From a virus, in the IMG/VR virus record IMGVR_UViG_3300011934_000017, positions 156,238 to 220,237 of that record: a stretch of 64,000 nt of DNA. One strand, 5' to 3'. The notes beneath the pieces are model-generated. The model searched no databases. It saw nothing but the letters and a program-made list of their open reading frames with translations, and was not told the DNA's origin. The translations under genes and the position numbers were made by a program. Below are positions 33,577 to 42,685 of this stretch, piece after piece (the stretch's first letter is position 1; each line of letters starts with the position of its first letter).

Positions 33577-33584
33577 TGTAAATA
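33577..33584 (+). promoter_or_regulatory. TGTAAATA promoter element, SNF2 unit
   Basis: TGTAAATAGTGTTATATGAATAG begins on the base after the stop codon of the 32794 gene and ends 26 bases before the ATG at 33611. Confidence 0.55.
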
Positions 33585-33610
33585 GTGTTATATGAATAGA
33601 GAGGTATGAT

Positions 33611-34120
33611 ATGGATCTTATTGATGCGTTACACAGCGTATCGGGCAAATCGTCTTTGGCCGACTACATAATCAAAAATAGGTTCGGAGATATGGTGTCC
33701 GAGTCTTCTTCTTCTGACATTGCGCTAATTTTGGATGAAGACGAAAGGCAAGATATCATCGAAGCTGTAACCCGAGCAACCTACAATAAAACTGGTGATA
33801 AAGCAGTTCAGGAGCTTTCTGCTGTTATTCTGGCGTTGTTGGACCAATTGGCAATGTCTTACGATGCAAACTCCTCTAAAGAAGAGGATAACGAAGACGA
33901 CGCAGAAGCAACTAACACTCAGATGGAGCTTTTTCGAGCATCCTTGGTAGGTGCCAGAGTGTGGGACTTGAAGCATTACTATACACCTGAGCGTCTGAAG
34001 TCGATGAAACAAGAAACTCGTGCTTTGGTAGCCATAGAGCTTGTTAATTATTCTATAGAGAACAGCAAGGAGCCCGCGTATATTTGGGCGCTTCTGGCTC
34101 AAAACAACGGTCAAATGTAG
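33611..34120 (+). CDS. Hypothetical protein
   Basis: 169 residues, mostly helical and acidic, with a Glu/Asp-rich loop (KEEDNEDDAEATN). First gene of the long unit that holds the SNF2-type protein. It stops nine bases before it, so it may be a small partner of that protein. No motif recognised. Confidence 0.7.
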   Translation: MDLIDALHSVSGKSSLADYIIKNRFGDMVSESSSSDIALILDEDERQDIIEAVTRATYNKTGDKAVQELSAVILALLDQLAMSYDANSSKEEDNEDDAEATNTQMELFRASLVGARVWDLKHYYTPERLKSMKQETRALVAIELVNYSIENSKEPAYIWALLAQNNGQM

Positions 34121-34129
34121 GAGACCCAA

Positions 34130-37100
34130 ATGACACTTTCTTTTGAAGACGGACTCAAGCAACTGCATAAAATCTTGCAGGAAAGCAATAGTAGTTCCGA
34201 AGATCAAGATGATCAAAACCCCGATACTTTGCCTGTGAATTATGGACTGGCGTACCCTTTTTCTTCTTTGTCTGCCAGTAAAGATGATTCCGATTCTATT
34301 ATCTCGCAACAGCTAACCTCTGTTCGCCTCGATAAGGATCGAGCCGCAGAGTACAATAAAACCTTTTATCCTAAAGGCTCTGAAGCTTTTCAACCTATTA
34401 TCGAAGAGCTTGTTAAGGTTTCTGCTCAAGTTAACGGCATGTTTTCGCTGTTGCGCTATTGCCTTGCGTCCTCTCGTCGGCTGTCTTTGATGGGCCCTAT
34501 GGAACGCGCTGATGCAATCAACCGCGAAGCCGAACGTATTTTACGCAATGTTTCTGGAGGCGACCGCTCTGAAATCATTGACAACTTCCTTAGCTCAACC
34601 AACTCCGGTAAGAATCACGTAATCAAACCCTCTACTCGCTATGAAGGTGGTTACGATATTCGATTTATTGGTTCTCCTGCTTCTCCAAGTTCTTCTGTAG
34701 AAGCTAGTCTTCCTTCTATCCATGTTCCTTACGGCGAAAACTCCGTAATTGATATTGCACCAGGCGGAAAAAGCAATAGCCCTCATTATCAGCGTGAATA
34801 TTTAGAAGCCTATGCTACCGAGTTTGCTCAGAATGCTGTGGCAGCGGGTGAAGAAATTCTGCAAATGTTGGTAGGCGAGAAAGCGTCTGATTACGGAAGT
34901 GCGGCTCAACGACTGGTTCGCACAGTACCTTTTGACTTTGATTTTCGTTCCGCTAACGAGATTTTCTTCAAGCATACTGGTATTGTTCTTACCGTAGATA
35001 TGATGGAAGATATTGATAAGAGTATCGTTCAGAAATACGGAGAGTTCTTTAGCGCTTGTGTTATTCGGACACCAAAAAGCTCCTTGATCAATCTTGTTTA
35101 CCGTAAGATGGAAAAAGACCGGGCTGAAGCTCAAGAGGGTGCTGAAGCTCCGCCTGTATCTGCTTCATATATTGAAGACTATGTTACAAAAGAAGGCATG
35201 GCGCTTTCTCAAGTAGTTTCTCTGTCTTTTGCTATTACGCTTCCAGCCGACATTACTCGGTACATCACTCAAACAGAAACCAGTGAGCGTGTACCTATCG
35301 CATCGCTGCATAACTGGGCATCTATCTGGACTCGCGTCTTCATTCGTAAGAAAGGCGCGAAAATGTCTGGTGGACGTATTCGTAACCGCGAAATTCCTCG
35401 TTTCGTTCCGCCTCTGTCGAAGACTCAGAATATTACGAATCTACGTGCTCAAAATGGTTTTCACGTAGAGCCTGGTAAGGGCGATGACAACGGAATTTTT
35501 ATTGCACCTGACGGTACGTTGCAGTACGGTCTTCCTACAGAAGCAAAAGCGGACATTAACGAAAACCTAATCAATTACGAGCGTGACCTAGATACATATC
35601 TCGCTTTTTGTTTTGATCATGATATTCCGCCTCAGAGCACTATGGCTTTGCCTAATGAGGTTCAAGTAGGCTCTGCTGATCCAAACGTTAATGAACAATA
35701 CAAGAAGCTCTTTAATAATGTCCGTAAGTATAGTGGTAAGCTGTTGTCCTATGATTGGGACTACAACAATATCATCACAGCACATGTTACGGACCCTACG
35801 AGCATTGTACCTCGCGATCTGGTAGGTGCAGCTAAAGTCGATAGTTTGGCTATTGCGGATTACTTGGGTTACAACTTCGCAGACGAAGGCGAAAGTCCGA
35901 TTCGTAAAGGCTTTGCAGACGCAATGGTCTTGATGACACAGCCAAACTCGGAAGATTCCGACATTGCTCTTTCTCGTGTGTCATCCAGTTCGAATCCTGC
36001 TGCCTTCATGGAGCCTGGAGGTGTATCGCCTTCTCTGTTGGAGTTCTATGCCTTTCAAATGATGAAAGAGCGTGTACCTGACGGTGAAAAGCTGTTTGAA
36101 ATGGCGAAAAGCGAGCTTGGTATCACCGAGCTATCCGAATATGACCAGTATATCTATCCCAATCTGTTTCTTAACGGATATCCCGATCCTGACGGCTCAA
36201 TTAGAAGTTCGCGCGGGACTGTAAACTTTCTGCTGTCGTGCGTAAGCCACACGATGCGCCATTGTAATCGTGGTCCTATTTTACGTCAGATGGTCGCTAA
36301 TGAGAACCCTGGTATCTCCCCAGGTGACTTGGCTGAAGAGGTAGAGAATCATCCTCACTTCTTCAATCCGTCTTCTTCTCCCGCTGCTGACTTTGGGCGT
36401 CTGTACAACTACATCGGTGGTATGATTTTCCGTATCGCTATGGAAAGTCTGACCAAAGTTGCACGAAAAGACCTATTCAGCGTAGAAGAGCCGATTCCTG
36501 TAGGCGGGTACGGCAATGCGCTGTTGCACAAGTCCAACCATAGCCAGGTATCTCGTACTATATTGCCTCTTGCTATCATGTTTTCGAAGTATATTCCGAA
36601 TAAAGATTTATACTTCCGTGAGGCCGAAGAGCTGGTTGAGTCGAACAAAGGTGATCCTTCTGTTGACGAATCGGATATTCAAATAGCAGGTTCTGTAGAC
36701 GGTGCGCAGATGTTCCCGCACCAGGTACGTGCTCACGGTAGCCTACGTAAGCGTCCTGCTTTCTCAATTCTTGACATTGCTCCAGGTGGCGGTAAGACTA
36801 CTCTAGGTGTTACTGACATTGCATCTATGGTCACGGAGTTAAATGAACTCGGTCAAGACAAAATCAAGCCCATCATCTTATGCCCAGACGGTCTCATTAA
36901 GAACTGGGTAGACGATATGAAGATTTTCACAGGCAACAACTGGAACATGCTTCCTGTGAACAGTACGATTTTGTCACGTTGGGGATACGAAAAGCTTGAA
37001 GAGACTATTCGAAATGCTCCGCCTAATACCATAGTAGTTTGTGGCTTCCAGTTCCTTAACAACAAGAAAGAAACTATTGTTGTGGGAACACACTCAGTTA

Positions 37101-40100
37101 ATATCTCCAATAACCTGGAGTTTATGAAACGTTTCGGCTTCGATTATATCTGTATTGATGAATCGCACAAGCTGAAAAAGAAAAGCTCGCAGCGCCACAA
37201 AAACATTAAGCAGTTTACCACAGGTTCACACGTTCGCTTCTTGCGTCTGGCCACAGGTACTTTGATTAGTGACCGTGTCAGCGATATTGTAGGGCAAGCA
37301 AGTCTCTATAATGGACACATTTTCCGTGACGGTGAAGTATCAAGAACAGCCGTCTCTGATGTGTCTCCCAGCGTGAGTGTTAACGGCGATGAAGTCCCGT
37401 TGTGGCAAGTAGATAGCCCTCAACGTGCTCGCCAGAAGCTTGGTCGTTATGCGTCTGTTATCACAATGAAGAAAAAGGAATGGGCATTCATGCTGCCCAG
37501 TCCTATTGAAACCTTCATTGCAGTACCTATGGTACCGGATAACGAAGGTGCTACCGCCGCTGAGCGTGAAGCCGTTGAGCTGGGTGAAATGCACAAGCAG
37601 CTTTATGATGCTGTACTTCAGGAGTCTGTCGAAGAGCTGGAAGAGCTTTTAAAGAAAGCCAAAGGTCGAGGTGCAGGCGAAGGTGATGACGACGAGGAAG
37701 AAGAAGCAGATAGCGATGGTTCGCCTGAAGGTGCTGATGTTGATCTGGACGATGCGGATGATTTAGCGGCACTAGGCGCTACCGCCCTTCATCCTTATCT
37801 GGCACGTATCGAGCGTTTGGTCACTAACCCTATGGCAGACCCGCTTGCTCCTCAAATCTTCGGTGCTGCGGGTGTTGAACACTACCATAGTACCAAAGCG
37901 CTTTACGTTGCTAAGCGAATCGACGACCACTTCAATCCTACGAAGTGGGAGAAAGACAAAATCTACAAGGAATACACACTTGTAGATTTTGAAGGTCGTT
38001 TATTCTTGAGTCGCAAGAAAGACAAGGGTTCTCCTACTCCAACAGTTCTTCCAGAGACTACTCGCGGTGTTACGCCTCTGGACGATACAGATACTTGGAA
38101 AGAAGAGCCGGAAGGTAAGATCGTTATTTTCTGTCGCTATACTAACAGCGTAAACGGTATTTATAACGCTTTGCCTTCTGAGTACAAGAAAATCGCTGTT
38201 AAGTTTACTGGTCAAGAACAAGACAAGTGGGCAAATCTTGATGGTTTCATGAACGATCCTAAAATCAAGATTCTGGTCGCTAACGAAATGGGTATTGCGG
38301 AAGGCCATAACATGCAGTTGGCTTCTCGTATTATTCGTATCGAGAGTCCTTGGGCGCCGGGTGATCTTGACCAAGCATCTTCACGTATCTTCCGTCCTGA
38401 TCCGAAAGCTCAGAAAGACATGGTTAAATCAGGTAAGCCTGGCGAGCTTGCGCGTGAAGCTATCTTCCTTGACTGGATTCTTTGCGATAACACAATGGAG
38501 GTTGCTAAGCAGGCACGTTTGATTTCCAAGATTTTCAACAAGGCACGTTTTGACGAAGCCGAAAACGCGACCTACGATGACGTGTTGAATGAGTACGACC
38601 TTGATGAAATTCGAATGAGTCTGGACACGCTTCGGTCTCGTGCGTCTCTGAGTGAATATACCGATTACGTTGAAGCTTATGCTGCGCTTAACGGTATTCA
38701 GCGTGAAGAGTTCCACGAAATGCGGGCTACCATGGATCACACCATGAAGAGCCTTGAAGTTACTCCGCCTACTCCTGGTTTTGCCAAGATTCAAACTCCT
38801 TTTGTTGCGAATCAAAAGCCCGACGATAGCGAGGGTCTAAATCTTGTTACGCTTCGGAACATGTTGCGCAGCGACGAGTACAGGAAGTTTAAAGATGATC
38901 CTTCTTTATTGAAAGGCATGCCCATTGTAACAGATATGGGTAAAGGACGCATCGCTTCTGTTCGAGTTCGCTACTTAAATCAAACAGTGTTGGATGAAGA
39001 AGGTAATCCTGTTCGTAACAAGCCTACTAGGGCTAATCCTTTAGGTACAATCAAGAAAGAACCTGTTCTTGACTCTCAAGGCCGCAAAGTTATCGACCCT
39101 GACAAGCCTATTAGTAGTATGAAAGTGAAGCTTTCTGGCTCGAATGATGTTATTGATATTAAGGGAACTGGCGATGTGTTTATGCCTACCACTCTTGATT
39201 CGAAAACAGCTAAGAAAGACTTCAAGGTTAACAATCTGAATACTACAGCGACACAGGAGCGTAAAACAGCCCGAGAAGAGGAGCGCATTCGCCAAGAGGA
39301 AGAGGAAGAGCGTAAGCAGAAGGAGAAAGAGGAAGAGAAAGCATTGCTCAGAGAAGAGCGACGTCGGAAGAGGGAAGCACAGCAAGCCAAAGAACGTGCT
39401 GCCGCTGCTGAAGACGGTAAGAAGCGTGAAGAAAACATCAAAGACGGCAAGCCAATCAACACAGGTATTCGCCCGAAGGACAATGTTCCTCCGATTAAGC
39501 GTGGTCGCATTCAAGACGAAGATGGTGACAAGGTAGTTACCGTATCTCCTGCTTACTTCCACGGCTATCTAACGCTCGAAATGGACAGCGACGATACTGA
39601 TCCTAAACTAGCCAAGAAGCTTGGGTTCAAGACTTCAGGACCCTATGCTTACGTTACTGCGGATCGTTACAATCGTTTCGATAAGGTTCTGGATTACCTC
39701 GAAAGTAACTTCTATCTATCGGATGCAAGTGCTCGCCGCTTGGAAGAAGTTCAAGATGCTTTCGATACAGGTCCGAAAGAAATCTATCGTATGGAGCTGC
39801 TGCCAAACACTTCTCTTCCGATGTTCTTCGCTGTTAGCAAGCGCAAGGTCACCAAGCGTAATGAGATTCGTCCATACCCAATCATTATGCCGGATGCTTT
39901 GCATATTGCTGTTGATAAGCTGACAAGTCCTGCCATTGTTAAGCACATCAATAAAGCGATTCCGGGTGCCGTGACCAAATGGAAAGAGCATCCTGGACAC
40001 TACCTGTTCTTTGCAACAACGAAAGCAGAACTTCGCAACAAAATTCGTGAACTGAAAAAGGCAGGACTCACTATAGCAAATGAGGCCGAAGCTAAAGCGG

Positions 40101-40144
40101 AAATCACCAACATCAAATTCCGTGCTGCTAAAGGCAAGAAGTAA
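34130..40144 (+). CDS. Very large SNF2-family helicase-like protein
   Basis: 2004 residues, the largest gene in the window. The motor lies at about 870-1450. It shows Walker A ILDIAPGGGKTTLG (near 884-891), motif II DESHKLKKKSSQRH (near 1009), LRLATGTLIS (motif III), an acidic insert (near 1180-1210) and KIVIFCRYTN (motif IV). LVANEMGIAEGHNMQ and LDQASSRIFRP (motif VI, near 1413) follow. The residues before 870 have no motif I know. After 1500 come a Glu/Lys coiled coil (EEERIRQEEEEERKQK, near 1720) and a C-terminal alpha/beta region. SNF2 motors move along DNA and displace proteins. The size and unit with virion-like genes suggest it could be packaged and injected, as with the P1 defence protein DarB, but this is only an analogy. 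Confidence 0.9.
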   Translation: MTLSFEDGLKQLHKILQESNSSSEDQDDQNPDTLPVNYGLAYPFSSLSASKDDSDSIISQQLTSVRLDKDRAAEYNKTFYPKGSEAFQPIIEELVKVSAQVNGMFSLLRYCLASSRRLSLMGPMERADAINREAERILRNVSGGDRSEIIDNFLSSTNSGKNHVIKPSTRYEGGYDIRFIGSPASPSSSVEASLPSIHVPYGENSVIDIAPGGKSNSPHYQREYLEAYATEFAQNAVAAGEEILQMLVGEKASDYGSAAQRLVRTVPFDFDFRSANEIFFKHTGIVLTVDMMEDIDKSIVQKYGEFFSACVIRTPKSSLINLVYRKMEKDRAEAQEGAEAPPVSASYIEDYVTKEGMALSQVVSLSFAITLPADITRYITQTETSERVPIASLHNWASIWTRVFIRKKGAKMSGGRIRNREIPRFVPPLSKTQNITNLRAQNGFHVEPGKGDDNGIFIAPDGTLQYGLPTEAKADINENLINYERDLDTYLAFCFDHDIPPQSTMALPNEVQVGSADPNVNEQYKKLFNNVRKYSGKLLSYDWDYNNIITAHVTDPTSIVPRDLVGAAKVDSLAIADYLGYNFADEGESPIRKGFADAMVLMTQPNSEDSDIALSRVSSSSNPAAFMEPGGVSPSLLEFYAFQMMKERVPDGEKLFEMAKSELGITELSEYDQYIYPNLFLNGYPDPDGSIRSSRGTVNFLLSCVSHTMRHCNRGPILRQMVANENPGISPGDLAEEVENHPHFFNPSSSPAADFGRLYNYIGGMIFRIAMESLTKVARKDLFSVEEPIPVGGYGNALLHKSNHSQVSRTILPLAIMFSKYIPNKDLYFREAEELVESNKGDPSVDESDIQIAGSVDGAQMFPHQVRAHGSLRKRPAFSILDIAPGGGKTTLGVTDIASMVTELNELGQDKIKPIILCPDGLIKNWVDDMKIFTGNNWNMLPVNSTILSRWGYEKLEETIRNAPPNTIVVCGFQFLNNKKETIVVGTHSVNISNNLEFMKRFGFDYICIDESHKLKKKSSQRHKNIKQFTTGSHVRFLRLATGTLISDRVSDIVGQASLYNGHIFRDGEVSRTAVSDVSPSVSVNGDEVPLWQVDSPQRARQKLGRYASVITMKKKEWAFMLPSPIETFIAVPMVPDNEGATAAEREAVELGEMHKQLYDAVLQESVEELEELLKKAKGRGAGEGDDDEEEEADSDGSPEGADVDLDDADDLAALGATALHPYLARIERLVTNPMADPLAPQIFGAAGVEHYHSTKALYVAKRIDDHFNPTKWEKDKIYKEYTLVDFEGRLFLSRKKDKGSPTPTVLPETTRGVTPLDDTDTWKEEPEGKIVIFCRYTNSVNGIYNALPSEYKKIAVKFTGQEQDKWANLDGFMNDPKIKILVANEMGIAEGHNMQLASRIIRIESPWAPGDLDQASSRIFRPDPKAQKDMVKSGKPGELAREAIFLDWILCDNTMEVAKQARLISKIFNKARFDEAENATYDDVLNEYDLDEIRMSLDTLRSRASLSEYTDYVEAYAALNGIQREEFHEMRATMDHTMKSLEVTPPTPGFAKIQTPFVANQKPDDSEGLNLVTLRNMLRSDEYRKFKDDPSLLKGMPIVTDMGKGRIASVRVRYLNQTVLDEEGNPVRNKPTRANPLGTIKKEPVLDSQGRKVIDPDKPISSMKVKLSGSNDVIDIKGTGDVFMPTTLDSKTAKKDFKVNNLNTTATQERKTAREEERIRQEEEEERKQKEKEEEKALLREERRRKREAQQAKERAAAAEDGKKREENIKDGKPINTGIRPKDNVPPIKRGRIQDEDGDKVVTVSPAYFHGYLTLEMDSDDTDPKLAKKLGFKTSGPYAYVTADRYNRFDKVLDYLESNFYLSDASARRLEEVQDAFDTGPKEIYRMELLPNTSLPMFFAVSKRKVTKRNEIRPYPIIMPDALHIAVDKLTSPAIVKHINKAIPGAVTKWKEHPGHYLFFATTKAELRNKIRELKKAGLTIANEAEAKAEITNIKFRAAKGKK

Positions 40145-40185
40145 GTAATCTATCGGACAGGGACGTCCTTTTAGGAGTTAAGCTC

Positions 40186-40791
40186 ATGATTATAGTAGTG
40201 ACAGGACCAGCATTTAGCGGTCGCATGGAGATGGCTGAAAAGCTTCTATTGCATTTACCGGAAGCTGAACCATTTCCCTTAATAACACACTCTAAAAAGC
40301 TTTTTGCTTGGGACAAAGAATCAATGTTGTCCTACTCTACAAAAGCCGATTTTGAAGCTATGTCCGAAAACTCGGAATTCCTTTATGAGTTTGAAAGTGG
40401 TGGTACATCGTTTGGTATTTCCAGAGACTTAGTTAGTGATCCGAAGAAAATCTACATAGTTACTTGCGATCCAGATGTGGCTCTGATGGTTTCTAAGCTA
40501 TTTCAAGAACTGGATGTGGTTTCCCTGTGTGTATACATGCATTGCTCTCTAAGAACCCTGATGTTTCGACGTTCCGGTGAAGTAAGAGCTTCCGCCTCCA
40601 GCGATCTTCACTTTATTCAGGACATATATGGAGATCATTCCTTGAAGTTTGGTCAGCTTTTAGCAGACACCGAGAAAGGTCGTGGATTCAATAAGATCAT
40701 TCCTGTTAACTCTGATCGCCTAGCTTCAAGCTCATATTGGAACGAAGTAGTTAAACCACTTACATCCCGATTAATTTCAGAAGCCGTTTAA
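40186..40791 (+). CDS. Guanylate kinase-like protein with altered P-loop
   Basis: 201 residues, TTAGGAG before the ATG. MIIVVTGPAFSGRMEMAEKLL looks like the GPSGxGK start of guanylate kinases, but the P-loop Lys is Arg here and the next Ser/Thr is Met. The later FLYEFESGGTSFGISRDLV matches the YGTS region of guanylate kinases, and MHCSLRTLMFRRSGE matches the PSxxxLxxRL helix. It is either a nucleotide kinase with unusual chemistry or an inactive guanylate kinase fold used for binding. It follows the SNF2 gene by 41 bases. Confidence 0.65.
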   Translation: MIIVVTGPAFSGRMEMAEKLLLHLPEAEPFPLITHSKKLFAWDKESMLSYSTKADFEAMSENSEFLYEFESGGTSFGISRDLVSDPKKIYIVTCDPDVALMVSKLFQELDVVSLCVYMHCSLRTLMFRRSGEVRASASSDLHFIQDIYGDHSLKFGQLLADTEKGRGFNKIIPVNSDRLASSSYWNEVVKPLTSRLISEAV

Positions 40792-40800
40792 GGAATCAGT

Positions 40801-41238
40801 ATGCAAATCAAAAAGACCCAACTTCAACGACAGCAAGTTATTATGTCGAAGCTCGGTTTCTATAAGAGTGCCTGTGAAGGTATCTGGGGACCCGAAGCCA
40901 TCGCAGCTAAGAGCGCATGGGAGCGTGATCCGTCTTTCATTCCAGGACTGCCTACTAACGGTCTCCCTCTAGGTGATCGAGATCCGCTTCCTCAAGGTGT
41001 TTCGTTTGATAAAGCCACACGCTTGTTTCGTCTCGAAGGTATGACAGACGAGGAGATGGATAAGTACGTAGAAAAAGCTTCTCCTAAGCCTGAGAAAGAG
41101 AATCCACCTCAAGAGACGGTAGATTCTGAAACAGTTACAGAAGCCGAAAATGAACCTACTGTATATTCACCAGAGCAAAAGAACGAGCACACCAACTCCA
41201 ATCAGAGTTTTGGTAAACACAATAAAAAGAAACGATAG
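40801..41238 (+). CDS. Peptidoglycan-binding-like small protein
   Basis: 145 residues. The N-terminal 55 residues (LQRQQVIMSKLGFYKSACEGIWGPEAIAA...) follow the pattern of PG_binding_1 domains: a paired helix, Leu..Gly-Phe/Tyr, then a GxWGP turn. The rest is a flexible Pro/Glu/Asn-rich tail ending KHNKKKR. No enzymatic domain is attached, so it may be a virion part that contacts the cell wall, or a decoy. Conserved turn and length support the assignment moderately. Confidence 0.6.
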   Translation: MQIKKTQLQRQQVIMSKLGFYKSACEGIWGPEAIAAKSAWERDPSFIPGLPTNGLPLGDRDPLPQGVSFDKATRLFRLEGMTDEEMDKYVEKASPKPEKENPPQETVDSETVTEAENEPTVYSPEQKNEHTNSNQSFGKHNKKKR

Positions 41239-41246
41239 GAGGTTGT

Positions 41247-41999
41247 ATGCTTGATTTAAAGCTATCTACCTTATATCTAAAATCTTCTCGATTCCAAGAC
41301 TCCTTTTTGATTGCACATCTGGAGAAGCCCGAAGAATTTGTACCAGGTTCTTATATGTCCGATCTACTTGGCTACTTTGGAATCGGTGCTGGAATCTATC
41401 GACGCGATATAAAGAGTCCTCCAGATTGGGCATATCGTTATCGATTCTCTCAATTTCCCGACGTGCTTAAAAGGCTAAACGAGCTAGAAAGCAGAATAGG
41501 AGTGGAAAAGGCGAAGATTATTGTCTTTTCAGATATTGTTAAATGGTTTCAAGGCCTTCTAGGTTTCTACGCATATCACGGTATTCATTTTGCTATTCCT
41601 GATCTGCGCATGTTCATAGATATGACCGCTTCCTACTTAAACATACCTGTTTCTCCTGATCTACGACTACAGCTTATAGGACCTGACGCTCCTCCAGATA
41701 AACCTGTAGTAGAAAGCGTTATTCTTTTTGAAGTTACGGAAGACAAGGATGTGCTGTTAGGTTTTGGAGCGCCAGCTTTTGAACCGAAGCTTGATTCTAC
41801 TTATGAGTTCTTTGACCTGAGCATAGATAACCATCGGTTTGATTGGGAGCATAGCTCGCAGCTTGGAACACCTTCGAATCTTGTGGGAACTCTGCTGAGT
41901 CTAAAGCACTACAATTTTTCAGCTTCGCCCAAGGAAGAGCAAGAAGAAGAGCTGGATTTCCACATAGAGCATTTAAATAAGATTAGGAGAGCAGTATGA
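41247..41999 (+). CDS. Hypothetical protein
   Basis: 250 residues with a strong AGGAGG site. Aromatic-rich alpha/beta composition (LLGYFGIGAGIYRRD; WFQGLLGFYAYHGIHFAIPDLRMF) and a Glu-rich end. It overlaps the next gene by four bases (ATGA). No known motif; probably a virion protein by context. Confidence 0.7.
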   Translation: MLDLKLSTLYLKSSRFQDSFLIAHLEKPEEFVPGSYMSDLLGYFGIGAGIYRRDIKSPPDWAYRYRFSQFPDVLKRLNELESRIGVEKAKIIVFSDIVKWFQGLLGFYAYHGIHFAIPDLRMFIDMTASYLNIPVSPDLRLQLIGPDAPPDKPVVESVILFEVTEDKDVLLGFGAPAFEPKLDSTYEFFDLSIDNHRFDWEHSSQLGTPSNLVGTLLSLKHYNFSASPKEEQEEELDFHIEHLNKIRRAV

Positions 42000-42358
42000 C
42001 ACCTATTGTTCATGGTGCGATGGAATTACCGCAAGGCGTAGGTACAAAAGCAAAGCTTCAGGATTTAAAGGGTCCTATACGTGCTGTTATTCATCCTGAA
42101 GATGATTCGTATCACGTATTTGCCTTGCCTTGGACATTCGCTTGGAATACAATCAGTATTGCACCGGAAGGTACAGCTACTATCTACTTCACCATCAGTT
42201 CACCCGAGTCTATTCGAAGCGATACTGCTATCTGGCATGAATGGGGTCAAGGCACTATTTCTGAACCTTCTTGGCACGAGTGGGAAAATCCTTGGTTAGC
42301 CATGCGTGTTGACTGCGACGCTACCACAATCGTTGAAATTGCAGGCAAATACGGATAA
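41996..42358 (+). CDS. Hypothetical small beta protein
   Basis: 120 residues, ATGA-coupled to the gene before. It reads as a single beta-sandwich (AVIHPEDDSYHVFALPWTF; GTATIYFTISSPES) with several Trp. It stops three bases before the thioredoxin-fold gene. Possibly a capsid or tail decoration domain; not recognised. Confidence 0.65.
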   Translation: MTPIVHGAMELPQGVGTKAKLQDLKGPIRAVIHPEDDSYHVFALPWTFAWNTISIAPEGTATIYFTISSPESIRSDTAIWHEWGQGTISEPSWHEWENPWLAMRVDCDATTIVEIAGKYG

Positions 42359-42361
42359 TTT

Positions 42362-42682
42362 ATGTCAAACATCATCGAAGTAACAGACGACACTTTTTCA
42401 GGTGCTCTAATGTCTAACGCTAAAGCTGCTGTACTGTTCCATGCACCTTGGAGTGGACACTCTCAGCTAATGCATCCTATCATGGAGAGCGTGGCAGAAG
42501 ACTCCACTGTTACCGTTTGTTTTGCTCAAGCAGAATTGAACACGTCGTTCATAGCTAAATTTGGTATTCGCACAGTTCCAACCTTAGCGCTGTTTGAAAA
42601 CGGAAAACTGCAAGGCGTTCGTATCGGGCGACAAACCCGAGAAGACGTTTTATCCTTTTTAGAAAGCTCTTCCCAGGAATAA
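42362..42682 (+). CDS. Thioredoxin-fold protein lacking both active-site Cys
   Basis: 106 residues, exactly thioredoxin length. AAVLFHAPWSGHSQLMHPIM aligns with the VDFWAxWCGPC active-site region, but both Cys are Ser (Ser31, Ser34) and Pro is His. The cis-Pro loop RTVPTLALFENGK (Pro73) and GRQTREDVLSFL helix are intact, so the fold should be kept while redox activity is lost. T7 uses host thioredoxin, without needing its redox function, as a clamp for its family A polymerase. This phage has a family A polymerase 2.2 kb downstream. That link is my inference. It may equally be a virion or chaperone-like protein of the surrounding operon. Confidence 0.85.
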   Translation: MSNIIEVTDDTFSGALMSNAKAAVLFHAPWSGHSQLMHPIMESVAEDSTVTVCFAQAELNTSFIAKFGIRTVPTLALFENGKLQGVRIGRQTREDVLSFLESSSQE

Positions 42683-42685
42683 ATC

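Noticed and set aside
37551-37772. Minus-strand His/Leu-rich frame
   Set aside because: Complement of the acidic insert in the SNF2 gene.
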